Source: Torreya grandis | Lineage: Eukaryota > Streptophyta > Pinopsida > Cupressales > Taxaceae | Length of the DNA stretch: 64,000 nucleotides | Direction: 5' to 3' | Assembly: GCA_037957365.1 (NCBI GenBank) | Contig: JARHVA010003187.1 | Span: 1,036,001 to 1,100,000, forward strand | Part shown: positions 60,761-64,000 of the stretch, piece after piece | Layout: each line of letters opens with the position of its first letter | Position numbering within the stretch: the stretch's first letter is position 1 | Notes under the pieces: generated by a model | The model's input: the letters and a program-made list of their open reading frames with translations, nothing else | Told to the model about the DNA's origin: nothing | Databases searched by the model: none | Position numbers and translations under genes: made by a program

Positions 60761-63700
60761 CTTTGATACATAGACATGTTCCATCACTGAGCCAATCGAT
60801 CCAACTAAGGCATATTCACAAATTTATCATACATACATGCATATAAGATAATAATGTTTAAAGATCAACATCGATCCAATCAACTCATGTCTAGTAAATA
60901 ATTCACATGGTGCAAGCCTTCGAATTACCATTACTATACAAAAAATTTCATGTAGAGCCCTTTAAGGTCCCTTTTAAATTGAGCAAGCATCGAATGTTAT
61001 CAGTTTTCTACATGTATGTATTCAAATTATTTATATCCCTCTACCTTGAATTACCTAGATAGAGATCCTAAAACTTACATTCATATTAAGTCCTACACAT
61101 AGGAGAGAACATAATTCAACAACATAAATCATCCTCAACCTCATCTTAAACTAAAGCAAGAATTTTGATTCATATGTACTACTTTCTTGCCATCCACATC
61201 ATAAGGTTAAATCTCATTATAATGAAATATGAACAACATGATTGAAGATATACGTACAAAATATATATAATATTGAAACCTTTGGTGAGGGGGTGCACAC
61301 TAGTATTCAATTATGATCAACCATCTAGATGAGGTGAGCATTTCATCATCCACATGAAATATTATTGGGTTTCTTTGCTCAGCATCGTCCTTGAGGGGAA
61401 GCAGGTATAATATTTTGGGGACATTGTCATAGGTTTAATGTATATCTTGATTAAGTTCAATAGAATTTGAGTTGGGGTAACTTATACATATTTTGTACTT
61501 GGTCAATATCAGGTCTATGCCATCCCTTAATTTTTTTAAACAAAGTCCCTGGTGAATTTAGATATTTTCTAAGCTATACATTCATCACTACAGGTATGAC
61601 ATCTTAAAACCACATCATCACTAATGGGTACATGTGACCATTTCAAGTTTATTGAGCTCAAAACCACATCTTATACAAAACAAAATGTGTACCCAACTTG
61701 ATAATCATCAAGTGTTGTCTAGATTGTTTTTGAGATTGTAATTGTTGCATCCATGGTGTAGCTAGGACTAGTCCCATGTAAAAGACACACTCTTCAGATG
61801 ATGTGGGAATGGATAGAGTGGTTGATGGTTGTCCCATGTGTGATGAAGGGGTAGATGAAGGAGGTGCATGGAATGGAGGATTGACCATATTTTCACATGA
61901 GATATTAATTTTAGGGAAAAAATTAATAATGTATTTTAATACATTAGGGGAATCAAACTTTAATAATTGTAACAATAGAAGACTCTTGTTAGAGTTTCAA
62001 TTGGGACCTCAAAATGCATCTATTGAATTAGATGCACTAAGTGACCTTGGAGGAAACTTAAGGGGTTTTATTCAACACATTTTAGGAATGTTTTTTGGAC
62101 AATCCAAGGCTTGATTCATAGGTATTGAGCTCCATTAGATATAATTATTGAAATAGATATTAAAGAGATGCATTGTTACACCAAGGGCTCAATTCTTATT
62201 TCTACTTACACAAGATTATCTACTACATAGTCCAATTTAATGTGTTTTCCACTTAAAAAAGTTATTTAAAAATTTATAACTAAAGGGATCTAGTCAAAGA
62301 TATCAAAAAAACAACAAAAGGGTAAGATAGGATTTTACGCAAATAGGATAATATCAATAATAAATGTACAAAATTTAAGGGCGAGTAGGCTTTTAGGCAA
62401 GTAAGATGGTAAGATATATCCTTGCCCTACTAGGGGATATATCCCAATAGTTGTGCAAGTTTCAATTTTCTAACAAGGCTTTTGTTAACATGTGTTCTAT
62501 TAATGAAACATATTGGTGTATATAAATATTGAAGTTCACTAGAAGCTGAACATGTAAAATCTAATGTTTGTTCAACATTTATTCTATTAAGTTAAAAGTA
62601 ACCAATCACATCTTAACAAGAGTCAATTATTGATACTCTAATGCATAAAGATTAGTACACTAAAGGTTAAGTATTGATCATATGTTTAAAAAATGCATTT
62701 TATGACCTCTCATGATAAAACTAGTTATATTGTCAAATGTATAATGTGTTAGACCTTAAAACCTTATTTATAAGTAGTTAAGATGACATATTGAAATGGG
62801 TAAAAATTTAAAAGTCTAATGTGATGTTAATTCACTGTCCAAAGCTAATGGGACCTTTCCCCTATAAGAAACATGAAATTTGACATTTCCCCTATAAGGA
62901 TGCATGGCTAATGGGACCTTTCCCCCATAAAAAACATGAAAAAATTTTGTTTGGTTTTACGTCAAAAAAACATGTACACATACACATTATTTATTTCATC
63001 AAATAATGTGTATGCATTATATAACACATGCGTTATTTGAATTTGAATTTAAAACTGAGCCCTTCGGCTTGAAAATGGCTTGTATTTCTGAGCCAAAGGC
63101 TTGGGACTATGCATCTACAACTAGGACCAAGAGTTATAGGAAAAACTAATAAATTTCAACTTCAATCTCCAAATATGCTTGTGATTTCAACATCGAAATT
63201 TGAAAAAATATTACCATTATAATGATCACATTGTCCTCTTTCTAAATGTATGATTTTTATCATTTTTGGGCTATTTTAAGGGTTCAAACTATATTTATTT
63301 CTAACAACACATTTTTTAATCCATTACATGCCTCACCCATACATGCCTATTCAAGTTTATCTAATTTGTTTTTCTTTGATCCAAATTCAAAACAAATTAT
63401 ATGGTAATAAACTAGGCCTAATTCTACACACATTCAAAAAAAATCAAATTTCATTTTTTTTGATGTAGTTAGGGTGTGTCGCACAGATGGCTATCTATTT
63501 TTTTGTCAGTTTTTAGGACATACTTAATTACAAAAGTAATTAAAAAATATTCATCAAAAAAATAAAAAAATAAATTCATAACCTAATAGAAGATCTAATC
63601 TAAATATTCACCAAAGGGTTTCTAACAATATTAAATGATGCTCAAAAAATGGTGGGTCACACGGAATGGTACAATTCAAATTTTCTTAAAAAAATAGGAT

Positions 63701-64000
63701 GCCCTCTTCAAATTTTAAATGTTTGACCTATTTATTCTTAACTTTTTTTTAAAGAAGTTTTTTGGAAACTAGACTCAAAATGCTATGATTCATTTTTTTA
63801 TACCATCTTCAAATTTTGAGTTTAGCTATCTCTAATTATCTACAGAAGTTCACATTTCTAATATTTCAAAAAAATCATGTCCATGGGTAGGCCCTTTTTT
63901 GTCCCCCAATTTGGTGTACTTACCTAGGTTCAAATAGTTAACAATATAGTTAATACCCTATTTTAGGAAGTAGAGTATAGGAGTGTGAGTTCTATTTGAA
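60761..64000. other. AT-rich spacer, no gene recognised
   Basis: Includes overlapping open frames on both strands at 61658-62114 (minus strand with a PPSSTPSSHMGQPSTT stretch) that match nothing I know, and a short duplicated block with GGGACCTTTCCCC(T/C)ATAA at about 62848 and 62913. No LTRs, introns or RNA genes were seen. Confidence 0.45.

Noticed and set aside
1..64000. tRNA, rRNA or other RNA genes
   Set aside because: I looked for tRNA T-arm-like GTTCGA boxes and rRNA landmarks by eye and found none convincing; a covariance-model scan would be decisive.

Overview
This is nuclear DNA of a seed plant, most probably a gymnosperm (conifer-type). That is an inference from the long AT-rich spacers, the many old nested LTR retrotransposons, plant-type GT-AG introns and a lignin-type laccase; no species marker was found. 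I see one intact gene, a six-exon laccase (11286-14533, + strand, 557 residues). Nearly everything else recognisable is transposon-derived.

Layout. 1-2150: AT-rich spacer. 2160-9500: remains of a Helitron-type PIF1-like helicase (+), split by a Copia deletion derivative (Copia-1, 3596-7924, minus) with perfect TSDs. 9740-10330: duplicated helicase tail. 10340-11285: laccase upstream region with a TATA box, an AC element and a G-box. 11286-14533: laccase. 15030-18700: second helicase remnant, followed by a copy of the laccase upstream region (18730-19070). 19075-19339 plus 25253-25620: third helicase-repeat fragment, split by decayed Copia-2 (19340-25252, +). 25640-26024: laccase pseudogene fragment (exon 4 joined to the end of exon 5), cut by Copia-3 (26025-31656, minus). 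So 2-26 kb reads as three decaying copies of one helicase-plus-laccase module, of which only the first keeps a complete laccase.

31657-36918: spacer with a 283-bp MITE (33586-33868) and an uncharacterised broken reading frame (35020-36230). 36919-41686 and 41708-50045: two neighbouring Gypsy elements on opposite strands, each with paired LTRs and perfect 5-bp TSDs. Both keep gag and protease and lack a recognisable reverse transcriptase or integrase. 50046-53290: spacer that may hold the far end of the 35-kb reading frame. 53290-55700: tandem array of a ~555-bp unit. 56170-59056: a decayed multi-exon gene of unknown family on the minus strand. 59340-64000: spacer with minisatellites.

Function. 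The laccase is predicted to be a secreted blue copper oxidase that polymerises monolignols in cell walls. Its AC element (the type of site bound by secondary-wall MYBs) and signal peptide fit this. The rest of the window records duplication followed by transposon insertion and deletion.
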